64,000 bases of DNA from Candidatus Fermentithermobacillaceae bacterium (lineage in GTDB: Bacteria > Bacillota > Sulfobacillia > Fermentithermobacillales > DUSS01): positions 1 through 64,000 of the forward strand of contig JADBKE010000009.1 in NCBI GenBank assembly GCA_014896535.1. The letters are read 5' to 3'. A model generated the notes under the pieces. The model made no database searches, was not told where the DNA came from, and saw only the letters and a program-made list of their open reading frames with translations. Position 1 is the stretch's first letter. Every line of letters starts with the position of its first letter. This document shows positions 50,838 to 60,805 of the stretch, one piece after another. Both the position numbers and the translations under genes were made by a program.

Positions 50838-51905
50838 ATGGGAGGTGCACCTCGCGTCTCCTCTTCTACCAGGCATTTTGTGGAAGAGGACCCTTTGACC
50901 GGACTCCCCAACGTGTTTGCCTTCCTCCTGGAGGTGCCAGAGCTGCTCGAGAGTACGACCGGGACCATCCTGGTCGTCGACATAAAAGGCCTCGCCGAGG
51001 TCAACCTGACTTGCGGCGAATCCAAAGGCGACGAAGTCATCCGGAGAGTATCTTCCCATCTCAAGGACATCACGTACCGGGCAAACCCGGAGGGACAGGT
51101 CTATCGCATCGGAGGGGATGAATTTGTCGCGGTGATACCGTCTTCTCCTCGATCAAACTCCCCCTCTACTCCCGGATACCTGCAGTACCCGGTGGCAGAC
51201 CCCCTCCAACTGGTGGACGGCATCTCAACCCGGGCGTTTGAGCTCCACTATCCTTCCGACGTCAAGGACGTCATCGAGGTTTTGGACGTCGCTGCACACA
51301 GGCTCCAACCGGGCAGTTCCCAGTCTCCCGGTAAAGCCGCCAAGGTCTTGTCCAGAAGGATTCGCGAGACCATCGATCTCCTGCGAGAGGCGCTGGCGCT
51401 GGCCTATACTGACGACATCTCCGGACTCCCCAATCACCGGGCCGCCAAGCACGCCATCCGCCGCGCCCTGCGGTGTCAGACCCCGGAAAGCCGACACCTG
51501 AGCCTTCTTCTGGTCGATGGCGACCACCTTCGGGTTTATAACGATAACCTCGGCTACCAGGCCGGGCACGAGCTCATCAGGAAGCTCGGGGCGATCCTCG
51601 CCGGAGAAACGCTCCCCGGCGAAACGGTGGCTCGGTGGCTCTCCGGTGACGAGTTCATGATAGTGCTCCCCGGCGTGAGGAGGGCAGAAGCTTTCAGGCG
51701 CGCCCAAAAACTGTGTAAGAGCGTGGCCAGAGCCACCAGCCAGTGGGTTTACCCCGTCACGATCTCCGTAGGAGTGGCCTCCTTCCCCGACGATGCCGAC
51801 AACGAAGAAGATCTCATCCGCAAAGCGGAGGAAGCTAACTCGAGAGCCAAAAGGGAGGGCAAAAACAGAGCCTGCTATCCGCCGGCTTCCCCCACACCCG
51901 ACTAA
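50838..51905 (+). CDS. Tandem GGDEF-domain protein
   Basis: 355 residues, soluble. First GGDEF about 15-125 with DPLTGLPN and RIGGDEFVAVI; second about 190-350 with DDISGLPNHRAA and WLSGDEFMIVL (SGDEF), followed by TISVGVASFPDDAD. The two are joined by a 65-residue linker. The second core is still compatible with diguanylate cyclase activity. No sensor or membrane part, and no EAL. It would make or bind c-di-GMP. Start is uncertain, since the ribosome site is weak. Confidence 0.85.
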   Translation: MGGAPRVSSSTRHFVEEDPLTGLPNVFAFLLEVPELLESTTGTILVVDIKGLAEVNLTCGESKGDEVIRRVSSHLKDITYRANPEGQVYRIGGDEFVAVIPSSPRSNSPSTPGYLQYPVADPLQLVDGISTRAFELHYPSDVKDVIEVLDVAAHRLQPGSSQSPGKAAKVLSRRIRETIDLLREALALAYTDDISGLPNHRAAKHAIRRALRCQTPESRHLSLLLVDGDHLRVYNDNLGYQAGHELIRKLGAILAGETLPGETVARWLSGDEFMIVLPGVRRAEAFRRAQKLCKSVARATSQWVYPVTISVGVASFPDDADNEEDLIRKAEEANSRAKREGKNRACYPPASPTPD

Positions 51906-51912
51906 GGTCGTG

Positions 51913-53022
51913 CTACCCGGCTCGGTCAGCTTCCCTCTCGGGCAAACCTCTCTTCGCCGCCGACAAAACGCTCCTGTGAGTTTCCCAGGCGTGCACAACG
52001 AGGGCGGCTGCGATTATTCCGTAAGCCACGAACACTCTAAAATACTCACCCACCTGCGGACTTCCCATAAGCCTCTGTCCGGCGTAAGGGGAAACGATGA
52101 ACAGGAGGTGAAACAAAAACGTCCCTGCGAGCGCCTGACCGACCGTGGCTCTGGTGACCGTAGCCCCGCCGAGAAGGAGCGATGCTATGGCGAACGTCGC
52201 TACTTGCTCATGGCTGTTATATGTGTTGAGGGTGCCTATGTTCTGCAAGAACACAAGTTGCCCCAGAGAAGCCAGCACCGTGGCGATTACCACGGCTAAA
52301 AGCCTCGTTTTGTTTACATCGATCCCGGCGACCGAGGCAACGTGCATGTCCTGGCCCACCGCTCTGAAGTCCTGACCCAGTTTGGTCCTGTAAAGGCGAT
52401 TGAGGCCCAGGCAAACGAGACCGACCAGGACGAAAGTAGCCACCGGGATAACCAAGCCCGAAAGGGATACGGTCAGCAAGTTATCCAGGGCATACTTCAT
52501 GTACTTGAGCTCCACCGTGTTTCGCAAACCAAAACCCTGCGGTAGCATGAGATCCGGGTTCTTCATCGGGATCACCGTTCCGACCATAAAGAGGAAGACC
52601 AGCTGGTACACCCCGTTCATGAAGAACCCTAACATCATCCCGGCGATCATTTCTCGACCTTTCGCCCTGTTCATGATGTTCCCTGCGACGAGACCAAGGG
52701 CAACGGCGATGGGAAATGACACGGTTAACGCCCCAAGAAACCCAAGCATGCCGGGGACTTTCAAGTGGGTCATCACGATGATTCCCGTCTGCGCCGCCAT
52801 CGCGCCCAACACCATGCTGAAGTTCAGGCCGAGGCCCGCGGAAATGGGTACGAGGAGTGATAGGACCAGTATCCAGTTCCGGGCCAGCCTGGTTATTACC
52901 TCCTGCAACAGGAAGCTCCAGCTCTTACCGCTCACGACGACGCCGAAGAGGCAAAGGATTCCAAAGACTAGCGGCATTGGATTGCTTGATAACGATTCTC
53001 GGATCTTGCGCCACACCTTCAT
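51913..53022 (-). CDS. BMP-type ABC transporter permease
   Basis: 369 residues, GGAGGCATAGAG before ATG. About nine hydrophobic helices (PLVFGILCLFGVVVSG, LVLSLLVPISAGLGLNFS, LGGATVTRATVGQALAGTF) with the EAA-like loop TKLGQDFRAVGQDMHVASVAGI. It belongs to the BPD_transp_2 group (sugar/nucleoside and BMP systems). Second permease of a heterodimer, two bases after the first. Confidence 0.9.
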   Translation of the reverse strand: MKVWRKIRESLSSNPMPLVFGILCLFGVVVSGKSWSFLLQEVITRLARNWILVLSLLVPISAGLGLNFSMVLGAMAAQTGIIVMTHLKVPGMLGFLGALTVSFPIAVALGLVAGNIMNRAKGREMIAGMMLGFFMNGVYQLVFLFMVGTVIPMKNPDLMLPQGFGLRNTVELKYMKYALDNLLTVSLSGLVIPVATFVLVGLVCLGLNRLYRTKLGQDFRAVGQDMHVASVAGIDVNKTRLLAVVIATVLASLGQLVFLQNIGTLNTYNSHEQVATFAIASLLLGGATVTRATVGQALAGTFLFHLLFIVSPYAGQRLMGSPQVGEYFRVFVAYGIIAAALVVHAWETHRSVLSAAKRGLPEREADRAG

Positions 53023-53024
53023 CT

Positions 53025-54047
53025 CTATGCCTCCTTGCGCGTGAGAGCGTACAGGATCATGCCGTTGGAGATGATGAGTTTGGCGACTTCGGATATGTCG
53101 CCTCCGATAACGCTCTGAGTAACCGGGAGCGAAATCGTGAGGAGGGTTTGAAACAACGTTACCCCCGCCACAGCGTTGAACACCGTCGCCCGGCTGGTGC
53201 TAGCCCCGCCCAGGAGGACGGCCGCTACCGCGGGGAACGCCATCATCAGCGGGGCTAAATACAGCTGAACGAAACCCAGGCTCTGGGCGTAAACGGCTAT
53301 GCCCACGGCCCCCAGAACGGTCGACAGCGTGGCCCCGAGTATCCTCATTTTTTCCACGTTCACACCCGAAGCGCGGGCAAACGCCGGGTTCATGCCGGCA
53401 GCCTTCATGGCGATGCCCGTTCTGGTGAAGGAAAACAGGTGGACCAGAACGCACAGAAAGGCGAAAAACAGAAGGAGCCCTGTGGGCACCTCAACTCCTC
53501 CGATGCTGAACTTGCCGAGGTTATCCAGGACACCGCCAAAGCGGTGGCCTATGGGTATGGTCACCCGCAGGCCCTTGCCGCCGACCACCCATATCATCTC
53601 GGGGTTTTTGAACGGAGCGAGCAGCCAGAACATACACATTCCCGCGACCGCGGAAAACCCCGTATACGTTCCGACCATCATCTCCTCACCTTTTACTCGG
53701 TTCAGGAGGAGGCCGTACGCGTATCCTACGGGCAGAGAAAGAAGAACCCCAACGAGCAGCGCAAAAAAGAAACCGGCAAGTCCGCTGAGGCGAAGCTCAA
53801 GGCTGACGAGCATTCCCACGATTCCTGCGATCACACCCAGGGGCAGCCCAAAGTTCAACCCAAGGCCCGCTCGTATGCTCGGCAACATCGCCAGGACCAA
53901 CACGCCGTTCATTCCTATTCTCACCAGGGCACTGGAGATGAGCATCTTTACGGGCAACCGCTCGAGTCCGGCCAGGGCAAACAGTATGAGCAGAAAAAGC
54001 CCCACGAGCAATCTGGGAACACCAACGCCTTCAACCAGTCGTCTCAT
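53025..54047 (-). CDS. BMP-type ABC transporter permease
   Basis: 340 residues from ATG 54047 (GGGGAGC upstream), 17 bases into the ATPase gene end. BPD_transp_2 fold with ISSALVRIGMNGVLVLAMLP, GLGLNFGLPLGVIAGIVGML and the coupling loop RTGIAMKAAGMNPAFARASG, and LLGGASTSRATVFNAVAG near the end. Pairs with the downstream permease to form the channel. Confidence 0.9.
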   Translation of the reverse strand: MRRLVEGVGVPRLLVGLFLLILFALAGLERLPVKMLISSALVRIGMNGVLVLAMLPSIRAGLGLNFGLPLGVIAGIVGMLVSLELRLSGLAGFFFALLVGVLLSLPVGYAYGLLLNRVKGEEMMVGTYTGFSAVAGMCMFWLLAPFKNPEMIWVVGGKGLRVTIPIGHRFGGVLDNLGKFSIGGVEVPTGLLLFFAFLCVLVHLFSFTRTGIAMKAAGMNPAFARASGVNVEKMRILGATLSTVLGAVGIAVYAQSLGFVQLYLAPLMMAFPAVAAVLLGGASTSRATVFNAVAGVTLFQTLLTISLPVTQSVIGGDISEVAKLIISNGMILYALTRKEA

Positions 54048-55650
54048 GCTCCCCGCTCCTTTCCGTGCTCTTCTCTCCTGACATGGTGAGACCAAACTCG
54101 GCATCAGACGCGTCAGGAGGCAGGATCCCGGCGATTTTCCCATCGTACATGATCATTATCCTGTGACAGATACGTCTGAGCTCGACGAGTTCCGAAGAAG
54201 TCATGATAATGGTCAGACCCTTTTCCCGGTTGAGACGGTACAGAATCTCGAGGACCTTTTGCTTGGCTCCCACGTCGATGCCCCTGGTCGGCTCCGAAAC
54301 CAGCAAGAGCTTGGGTTCAAGAGATATAGCCCTGGCGATGCATACTTTTTGCTGATTCCCACCGCTCAAGCGCCGAACGACTTGTCTCGGACCTGTGGTT
54401 CTGATATCGAACTCCTTTATGGTTTCCAGAGCGTGCCTGCGGATGCTTCCGGAATCTCTCATCGCAAAGGGCCCGACCCGGCGCAGAAACCGCCCGTGGA
54501 CCTGCATCGCCGCGAGCACGAGGTTGTCCTCGAGCGTTTCATCGAGGAGAAGGCCTATGTTGCGACGGTCTTCTGACACGAAGGCAAGCCCGGCTTTGAG
54601 TGCCGATAGAGGATCGTTCAGGGAAATTTCCTTTCCGAGAAACTTTACCCGACCGGACGCCGGCTGAAGGCCCATGATTCCGTTGGCTATCCCCAGCTTG
54701 CCGTGGCCAGCAAGCCCTCCGATACCCAGGATCTCCCCGCGCTTGACGGTAAAACTCACCCCTCTAACTCTTTCTCCGGGCATGTTCACAGAGAGATCCT
54801 CTACGACCAGAACATCTTCACCCGTCTCCGGGGGCTTTGCCTCGTCCGCAAGCCGAAGCCCGTCCACCTTTCGCCCTACCATCAGTTCGGCCAGCTCGAT
54901 TACCGTAGTCTCCCCGGCCTTCTTTTCCGCCACCACTTCGCCGTCCCTAAGGACGGTGATCCTGTCGCACGTGGCCAGTACCTCGTCCAGCCGGTGGCTG
55001 ATGAATAGGATGCCGATTCCCCGCCGAGCCAGCCGTTTCAGAGCGTCGAGCAAAATGGCGGCCTCGGACTCGGTCAGGACGGCCGTGGGCTCATCGAACA
55101 CCAGAAGTTTTACGTTTTCTTTGTCGATTTCCCGCGCGATCTCTACAAACTGTTTGTGGCCCACGGGCATTCCCGCAACCGGGGCCCACTCGTCGATCCC
55201 TTCAAAGGCCAGCGCGTCGATGGCCTTTCTGGAGTCGGCCGCCATGGCGGGCATATCAAGTGTCTCGAGTTTCCTCGAAAACATCCTGCTCAAGAGGTTT
55301 TCTCTGGTGATCTCGCGGTTGAGTTTTATGTTCTCGGTGACGGAAAACCCGGGGATGAGCATGAACTCCTGGTGAACCATGCCGATGCCCGCGGCCATCG
55401 CCTGCCGGGGTTCCCGAGGCAGGAACTCTCTGCCGTCAAATAAGATTCGGCCGGAAAAACCGCCCGTCTCCTGAATCACTGGCATCCCGAATAGGATGTT
55501 CATCAGAGTGGTCTTCCCGGCACCGTTTTCGCCTACGAGTCCGTGAATCTCCCCTTGCTTGACGTCGAGGCTCACGTTCTTGAGAACGGGGTTACCGTAA
55601 AACTCCTTGGTAATCCCCTCCATTTTGAGTACCATCGGGGCCGATGGCAA
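54031..55650 (-). CDS. ABC transporter ATPase with two nucleotide-binding domains
   Basis: 539 residues. NBD1: Walker A VGENGAGKTTLMNI, Walker B LLVFDEPTAVLTESEA. NBD2: GIGGLAGHGKLGIANG (a degenerate Walker A, GHGKLGI) and signature RLSGGNQQKVCIARAISLEP, SEPTRGIDVGAK. This double-domain layout belongs to the RbsA/MglA/BMP family. Start at TTG 55650 has AGGAG 12 bases upstream; an ATG at 55635 has none. It powers import with the two permeases. Confidence 0.92.
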   Translation of the reverse strand: MPSAPMVLKMEGITKEFYGNPVLKNVSLDVKQGEIHGLVGENGAGKTTLMNILFGMPVIQETGGFSGRILFDGREFLPREPRQAMAAGIGMVHQEFMLIPGFSVTENIKLNREITRENLLSRMFSRKLETLDMPAMAADSRKAIDALAFEGIDEWAPVAGMPVGHKQFVEIAREIDKENVKLLVFDEPTAVLTESEAAILLDALKRLARRGIGILFISHRLDEVLATCDRITVLRDGEVVAEKKAGETTVIELAELMVGRKVDGLRLADEAKPPETGEDVLVVEDLSVNMPGERVRGVSFTVKRGEILGIGGLAGHGKLGIANGIMGLQPASGRVKFLGKEISLNDPLSALKAGLAFVSEDRRNIGLLLDETLEDNLVLAAMQVHGRFLRRVGPFAMRDSGSIRRHALETIKEFDIRTTGPRQVVRRLSGGNQQKVCIARAISLEPKLLLVSEPTRGIDVGAKQKVLEILYRLNREKGLTIIMTSSELVELRRICHRIMIMYDGKIAGILPPDASDAEFGLTMSGEKSTERSGEHETTG

Positions 55651-55693
55651 AAGTTATCCATCTCCTTTCCATCCCAACGCGCCGGAGCACGCC

Positions 55694-55724
55694 GAACCGG
55701 GCGGGTGGGCCACCCGCCCGGTTC
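55694..55724. repeat. Very strong intercistronic hairpin between binding protein and ATPase genes
   Basis: GAACCGGGCGGGT pairs perfectly with ACCCGCCCGGTTC (13 bp, possibly 15). No T run follows, so it is likely an mRNA-stabilising structure that raises the level of the solute-binding protein over the ATPase and permeases, as known for other ABC operons. Confidence 0.6.
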
Positions 55725-55742
55725 GATCCTTGGAGACCCAAG

Positions 55743-56861
55743 CTACTTCTTTCCGAAGATGTACGACCCGGACACCACCAGGTACATGTTCTTGCCTTCT
55801 TCGTACCTCTTCATCTGAATGTCAACGCCAGCGACTTCTTTCATGGTTGCCTTGACAGCTTCCATGTCGCTGAGTTTGACCTTCCCTTCGACTGCCTTAA
55901 ACGCGAGCTCGACCGCGGTCTCGATGAACACCATGTTGATGGGAACCGGCCAAGTGGCAAACCTTCCAGCTCCGCCCTTAGCTACGATCTTTTCTTCGAT
56001 AGCTGCCAGGATAGCTTTCATGTCACCCGCCATTCCAGAAACGTCGATCTCGAGAGCTCCAGGATACCCGTGGGTCGGGCTGGGGCAACACTGCTCGGGG
56101 AAGATCGCGCCTGTCTCAAGACAAGCTTTTATCAGAGGCTCCTGCATCGCGCAGTTTGTGGAGAAAACGGCGATATCCTTCCCGTGAGCTGCCACCTGCC
56201 GAGGTACATCCTCCAGTATGAACTTCTGAGCTCCGGGAATGCCTTCGGGTCCCATCGGGTCGGGCGCCGTGACGAAGATGAACTCCATGCCCAGTCTCTC
56301 GCACTCTTCCTTCATTATGTCCCTGCGTTTAGCCAGGAGTTCCATGGACATATGCCGCGGGAACGAGTAGTGAAGGAACTTCTTGGCACCCATTTCCTTG
56401 GCCAGCCTTACGATGGTGCGGCCGCGCTCCAGGTTGTCCGTCTCAAATGCGAGATCCGCCTTTTCCGCAATGATCTTGGGATCTTCGTGAGGGACTCCAA
56501 CGAGGATGAGCACATCCTTCCGGGTCTGGCGTATCTTGTCTATTGCCGCTGCAGTGCCCGGAACGGCCTGACAGATGACTATGGCCTTCACCGATTTGTC
56601 AGCAGCTAGACCTGTTATCTGGGCGATGGTGGTTTCCTGCTCCTGCATGAAGTTGTCGGGATAGGTCACGTGGATGATCCTGTCACCGTACTTCGCCTTT
56701 ACCCTTTCGGCCGCCCTGTACTCGTCTTCACCTTGAGACACCGTTCCGGTAACCACACCGATTTTGAACTCTTTTGGAGTCTTCTCCCCGCATCCTCCCA
56801 GACCCAGGAGAAGCACAAGGAGAACAAGTACTGACAACACCTTCAAGCCATGCTTTGACAT
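55743..56861 (-). CDS. DUF3798 solute-binding lipoprotein
   Basis: 372 residues from ATG 56861 (GGGAGGGG upstream). Lipobox LGLGGC after a hydrophobic signal segment. The fold is type-1 periplasmic-binding, opening FKIGVVTGTVSQGEDEYRAA, with AIVICQAVPGTAAAIDKIRQ and LHYSFPRHMSMELLAKRRD, matching DUF3798 by appearance. First gene of the transporter operon. Ligand unknown; sugars and nucleosides are typical for the associated permeases. Confidence 0.88.
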   Translation of the reverse strand: MSKHGLKVLSVLVLLVLLLGLGGCGEKTPKEFKIGVVTGTVSQGEDEYRAAERVKAKYGDRIIHVTYPDNFMQEQETTIAQITGLAADKSVKAIVICQAVPGTAAAIDKIRQTRKDVLILVGVPHEDPKIIAEKADLAFETDNLERGRTIVRLAKEMGAKKFLHYSFPRHMSMELLAKRRDIMKEECERLGMEFIFVTAPDPMGPEGIPGAQKFILEDVPRQVAAHGKDIAVFSTNCAMQEPLIKACLETGAIFPEQCCPSPTHGYPGALEIDVSGMAGDMKAILAAIEEKIVAKGGAGRFATWPVPINMVFIETAVELAFKAVEGKVKLSDMEAVKATMKEVAGVDIQMKRYEEGKNMYLVVSGSYIFGKK

Positions 56862-57222
56862 TTTGTTAACCCCTCCCAATGGAAAGTCTGTGATCGCCAT
56901 TTCTACGCATGAGCGTCTTTTCCTTCTCGCCTGTAGTAGGTATAGAGGTGCGATACAGGTCAACTTCATGTTTTGCATCGGGCATCCAGGGCAGGAAAGG
57001 CAAACCGCGGACTATGGTAAACACCGATTCCCCGACGTCCCTCCACTTGACCGAACAGTTCTACCTTCTGGCAAGTCTACGTCTGGATCGAGTATGCAGG
57101 AATCGACGGCGTCTCGGCGAATGAATAGAAAATACCCGTATGGGGGTAAAAGCGGTGAAGGCATCCTGCGAGCTGTGTTCACCCATGGCCTATACCTATT
57201 CGGAAGCTACGAGGAGTGAAAC
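56862..57222. other. Divergent regulatory region between transporter operon and sigma54 activator
   Basis: A 361-base non-coding region. No open frame here has a convincing ribosome site. A minus-strand TGGATGCCCGATGCA near 56980 resembles a sigma54 -24/-12 element but has 9 rather than 10 bases between GG and GC. Nothing else distinct was recognised; activator sites must be sought by footprinting or comparison. Confidence 0.35.
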
Positions 57223-59130
57223 ATGCAACTCCCTGAGTACCTATTAAACCGGTCCTTCGACCTCATCCGCGAAGGCGTCATCATCGTGGACCGAACTGGC
57301 GTCGTTGTGTTCTCCAATCGAAGGGCCAAAGCCCTCCTCGGACTCGGTGAAAGCGTAGGCCCGGGTCACCCCGAGGGTCGAATCCGGGAAGGCGACATAG
57401 TGCTGATCGCCGACAGCTGCCTTGGCCTGGACGACGGAGGTCTTACCCCCAAGGATCTCAAACTACTCGGCGTGCGCTCCGACCTCGTGAAGATCGGTGA
57501 CGCTTTCGTCCTGATAGGGATATACAAAGGCATGCCGGGGAGCGGTTCTATAGCTGTGAGACATGAACCGCCTAAAGATCCGCTGGCCCTCTACCGGCTC
57601 TGGCCAGGAAAAGACGGAAAGACCCATAAGCTCTGGGTTAAGCTTTCCGAACCGGACAGGCTTGCGTCAGCCGGCATCGATAACCAAGCATTCTCGTTTG
57701 AATACCAGGTTGCGGTCGGACACATGGTGATCGTCGATCCGGAGACCCTTGAAGTGAGGTTCTACCAGACTCTCGGATACACTCCCCGCCGGGAAGATAT
57801 TCGCAGTATCCTAATGGGTTCGAAGTACAGGGCCAAACATCCGGGCAAGGAGTCCATGGACATAACGGGCGAGGCCATCTGGAAGATTTGCCCCGAGGGT
57901 CTCGATACGGCGGCAATAGCCCAGGCGTTGTCCGGTCTCAAGACGAGGTTTGGTCCTCACGAAGCTCACATAAACGGCATTCCCATGCGCTACTCGATCC
58001 TGCCGGTAGGAGAAGGGCCGAAACCTGAATACGCCGTCATCATCCTGGACGACATCCTCGAGGTGACCGCTCTTTCCAGCCGAGCCGACGCCGCCTCCAA
58101 GTACGCCTCGTTTCTTCGCATGCGGCTGGGCAAGTCAGCGTCGTCGAACCCCGCTTTCGCAGGAATAGTCGGGCGAAGTAAGGCCATCAGGGAATGCGTG
58201 GCGCTTGCCGAGAAAGCTGCAAACCTCCGATCCAATGTGCTTCTTCTAGGGGAAAGCGGCACGGGCAAGAGCGTGCTGGCCCGAGCTATCCACGACGCTT
58301 CTCCCCGGCGTGGAAAGCCCTTTGTGGTGGTGAACTGCGCCGCGATTCCTCCCAACCTCATGGAAAGCGAACTCTTCGGCTACGCGGGAGGCGCCTTCAC
58401 TGGCGCTCTAAAGAGCGGAAAGAAAGGAAAATTCCAAGAAGCTCACGAAGGCACGCTTCTCCTGGACGAGGTAGCTGATCTCGATCTGGCGTGCCAGGCC
58501 AAGCTCCTCCACGCCATCGAGGAAGGGGTTATCCAACCCCTAGGCAGCTCTTGCAGCGTCAAAGTAGATGTGAGGATCATCGCCGCCACAAACCAAGACC
58601 TTAGGGAGCTGGTTCAGGAGGGAAAATTCAGGCGCGACCTCTATTACCGGCTCAACGTCTTCCCCATCTGGGTGCCTCCATTACGAGAAAGGCCCGAGGA
58701 TATACTCGAGCTCGTCGAAGTCTTTCTCTGGACCTTCTCCGCCATGTACCGTAAAGAGTTCACCATCACCCAGAGATGCCTCACAGCGCTCGTCTCCCAT
58801 GACTGGCCGGGAAACGTCCGCGAGCTAGAGAACGTGCTGGAGAGAGCTTGCGCTCTGGCGGAAGATGGAGTTATAGACTTGGGCCACCTTCCGCCCGACA
58901 TCCGTACGGATGAACACTCCCTGCCGGTTCCCCTCCCCGCGCGCTTACCGGTCACCCTTGATGAGGCGCGTAAAGAGGCGGAGAGAAATGCGATACTCCA
59001 AGCTATAGAGTTCTCCCAGGGGAACTTCTCAGAGGCCGTGAGAATTCTCGGGATTTCCCGTACTACCTTCTATCAAAAACTGAAGGAGCTGGGGATTCCA
59101 ACGCGATTTCCGTTCACGGTCTCGCGGTAA
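57223..59130 (+). CDS. Sigma54-dependent transcriptional activator (PAS/AAA/Fis)
   Basis: 635 residues, ACGAGGAG before ATG. An N-terminal PAS-like domain ([20 protein letters not shown]), an unfamiliar middle region of about 200 residues, a linker to about 315, and an AAA+ domain with [18 protein letters not shown] (Walker A), GGAFTGA loop present and [10 protein letters not shown] (Walker B). Fis-type HTH at the end ([20 protein letters not shown]). Divergent from the DUF3798 transporter, so probably its regulator. The middle region may bind the ligand. Confidence 0.92.
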   Translation: MQLPEYLLNRSFDLIREGVIIVDRTGVVVFSNRRAKALLGLGESVGPGHPEGRIREGDIVLIADSCLGLDDGGLTPKDLKLLGVRSDLVKIGDAFVLIGIYKGMPGSGSIAVRHEPPKDPLALYRLWPGKDGKTHKLWVKLSEPDRLASAGIDNQAFSFEYQVAVGHMVIVDPETLEVRFYQTLGYTPRREDIRSILMGSKYRAKHPGKESMDITGEAIWKICPEGLDTAAIAQALSGLKTRFGPHEAHINGIPMRYSILPVGEGPKPEYAVIILDDILEVTALSSRADAASKYASFLRMRLGKSASSNPAFAGIVGRSKAIRECVALAEKAANLRSNVLLLGESGTGKSVLARAIHDASPRRGKPFVVVNCAAIPPNLMESELFGYAGGAFTGALKSGKKGKFQEAHEGTLLLDEVADLDLACQAKLLHAIEEGVIQPLGSSCSVKVDVRIIAATNQDLRELVQEGKFRRDLYYRLNVFPIWVPPLRERPEDILELVEVFLWTFSAMYRKEFTITQRCLTALVSHDWPGNVRELENVLERACALAEDGVIDLGHLPPDIRTDEHSLPVPLPARLPVTLDEARKEAERNAILQAIEFSQGNFSEAVRILGISRTTFYQKLKELGIPTRFPFTVSR

Positions 59131-59309
59131 GCGGCATCCCCATCTCCCACTGATTGCTGCACCGGACGCCTTCCTCGCTCAGCTAATGTTTTTAACCTTT
59201 CGCGTTCCCCGCCCCCTCAGCGGAGGAATCCCACCATCTCTTGCCTACGTCAAGCTGCGACCTCCCCTGCGCCAGCGTCGTCCCGACCCAAGCCACACTT
59301 ACTCGAGCT

Positions 59310-60698
59310 TTACTTCTCTCCGTCGTCGCCAGACTGCGTCGCCGCAGCTTCTGCCGGATGCCTCTCGAACCAGACGGGGTCCGCCTTCTCAGCCCACGCC
59401 CGAGCGTAAGAGTAAAGCGGTCTGCAGAGGTCCGCGGCGGAAATCCTGTTCTTTTGAGTCGAATACGCACCAGTTGAGGTCACTATCTCTTCCAGTGCCC
59501 ACGGGTTGTCAATGATGGGACACGGTCTCATCAAATTGTGGTTGAACGGCTGATGAGCTTGGTAGGCACGGAACAGCGGACACCCGAGAGCTTCTACGAG
59601 GCTTGTGTTCTTGATGTTGACGTTAGCGTAGTGTACGAAGGCGCAGGGTTCCACATCACCCATGGCGTTGATATGGAAGTAGTTTCTGCCCCCGGCGATG
59701 CATCCGCCAGCGAGTTCCCCGTCGTTCCAGAAATCTATCACGAAAATCGGCTTTTCCTGTCGCCACCTGCGCACCTGGTTATACATGAACATCCTCTGGT
59801 CGACCGTGGCCATGTACTCGAGGTCGGCCCCGCCACCGACGGGCACGTAGGTGAAGTACCACCCGAGCACGCAGCCCTTGTCGATCATGAAGTCGATGAA
59901 GGCATCGCTGCCCACTTCTTCGGTGTTGTCTCTGGTGTACGTCGCGGAGAACCCGAACACGACCCCTGCGTTTCTGAGGTTATCCATCGCCCGCATCACT
60001 CGGGAGAAAACCCCTTTGCCCCTTCGGGCATCGGTGGCCTCCTCAAACCCGTCCACGCTTATGGCGAATGTCACGTTGCCCAGTTCCCCGAATTTCTTGG
60101 CAGCAGCTTCGTCGATTAGGGTACCGTTGGTGAACACGTGAAAGACGGACTCATCGTGCTTTTCCGCCAGGGATATGAGATCATCCATCCTTACGGTGGG
60201 CTCGCCCCCGGACACCACTATGAAGTGAATGCCGAGATCTTCTGCCTCACCGATGACGCGATCCAAGGTGGCGTAGTCCATATCGAGAGTTCTGTCGTAT
60301 TCCGCGGCCCAACACCCCTTACAGCGAAGGTTGCACCGGCCTGTCGGGTCTATCAGCATAGCCCAAGGCACGTGGATGCCGTACTTCTTCCCCATTTCCC
60401 TCTGCTTGGGAATTCCGAGCATCCCAGCGTGGACAAAGAAGTTCACCCCGAGCTTCTCCCGGACGGTAGGCGAAACCTGCCGGAATATCCGCACCGCCAG
60501 CTTGCGCCAGGGATTATCTGGTTCCGAGAAAACCCGAAGGGCATTTCTAGCGTACTCTTTGTGCTTTTCGTCCCGGGCAATCGCTTCGGCCCACCTGGCC
60601 AGGTTTAACAGGTTTTTCTCAGGGTCTCCAGCTAAGTAACGCAGACCTTGTCGGAGAGCAGCTTCACCTATCGCAGCTTTGGCCCACTCGAAGGCCAT
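59310..60698 (-). CDS. Radical SAM protein
   Basis: 462 residues, GGAGGTG before ATG. CNLRCKGCWAAEY (CxxxCxxC) binds the catalytic cluster; VSGGEPT and ISVDGFEEATDARRG are typical TIM-barrel motifs. C-terminal Cys residues (GGCIAGGRNYFHINAMGDVE then PCAFVHY and MRPCPI) could hold a SPASM-like cluster. Substrate unknown. It resembles the HpnH/MoaA branch. Regulator gene lies upstream on the same strand. Confidence 0.88.
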   Translation of the reverse strand: MAFEWAKAAIGEAALRQGLRYLAGDPEKNLLNLARWAEAIARDEKHKEYARNALRVFSEPDNPWRKLAVRIFRQVSPTVREKLGVNFFVHAGMLGIPKQREMGKKYGIHVPWAMLIDPTGRCNLRCKGCWAAEYDRTLDMDYATLDRVIGEAEDLGIHFIVVSGGEPTVRMDDLISLAEKHDESVFHVFTNGTLIDEAAAKKFGELGNVTFAISVDGFEEATDARRGKGVFSRVMRAMDNLRNAGVVFGFSATYTRDNTEEVGSDAFIDFMIDKGCVLGWYFTYVPVGGGADLEYMATVDQRMFMYNQVRRWRQEKPIFVIDFWNDGELAGGCIAGGRNYFHINAMGDVEPCAFVHYANVNIKNTSLVEALGCPLFRAYQAHQPFNHNLMRPCPIIDNPWALEEIVTSTGAYSTQKNRISAADLCRPLYSYARAWAEKADPVWFERHPAEAAATQSGDDGEK

Positions 60699-60805
60699 TC
60701 AGAACACCTCCGTGGAAAGATCATCCAGGTTCGCAGCCCATCTGACCAAAAAGACCAAAAAACTCGCGAACAAATAAGGAAGCGAGCAACCACCTCCTGA
60801 GATAC

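Noticed and set aside
56975-56990. Sigma54-like element TGGATGCCCGATGCA for the ABC operon
   Set aside because: The GG-to-GC distance is one base short of the strict 10-base rule, so it is not claimed as a promoter.
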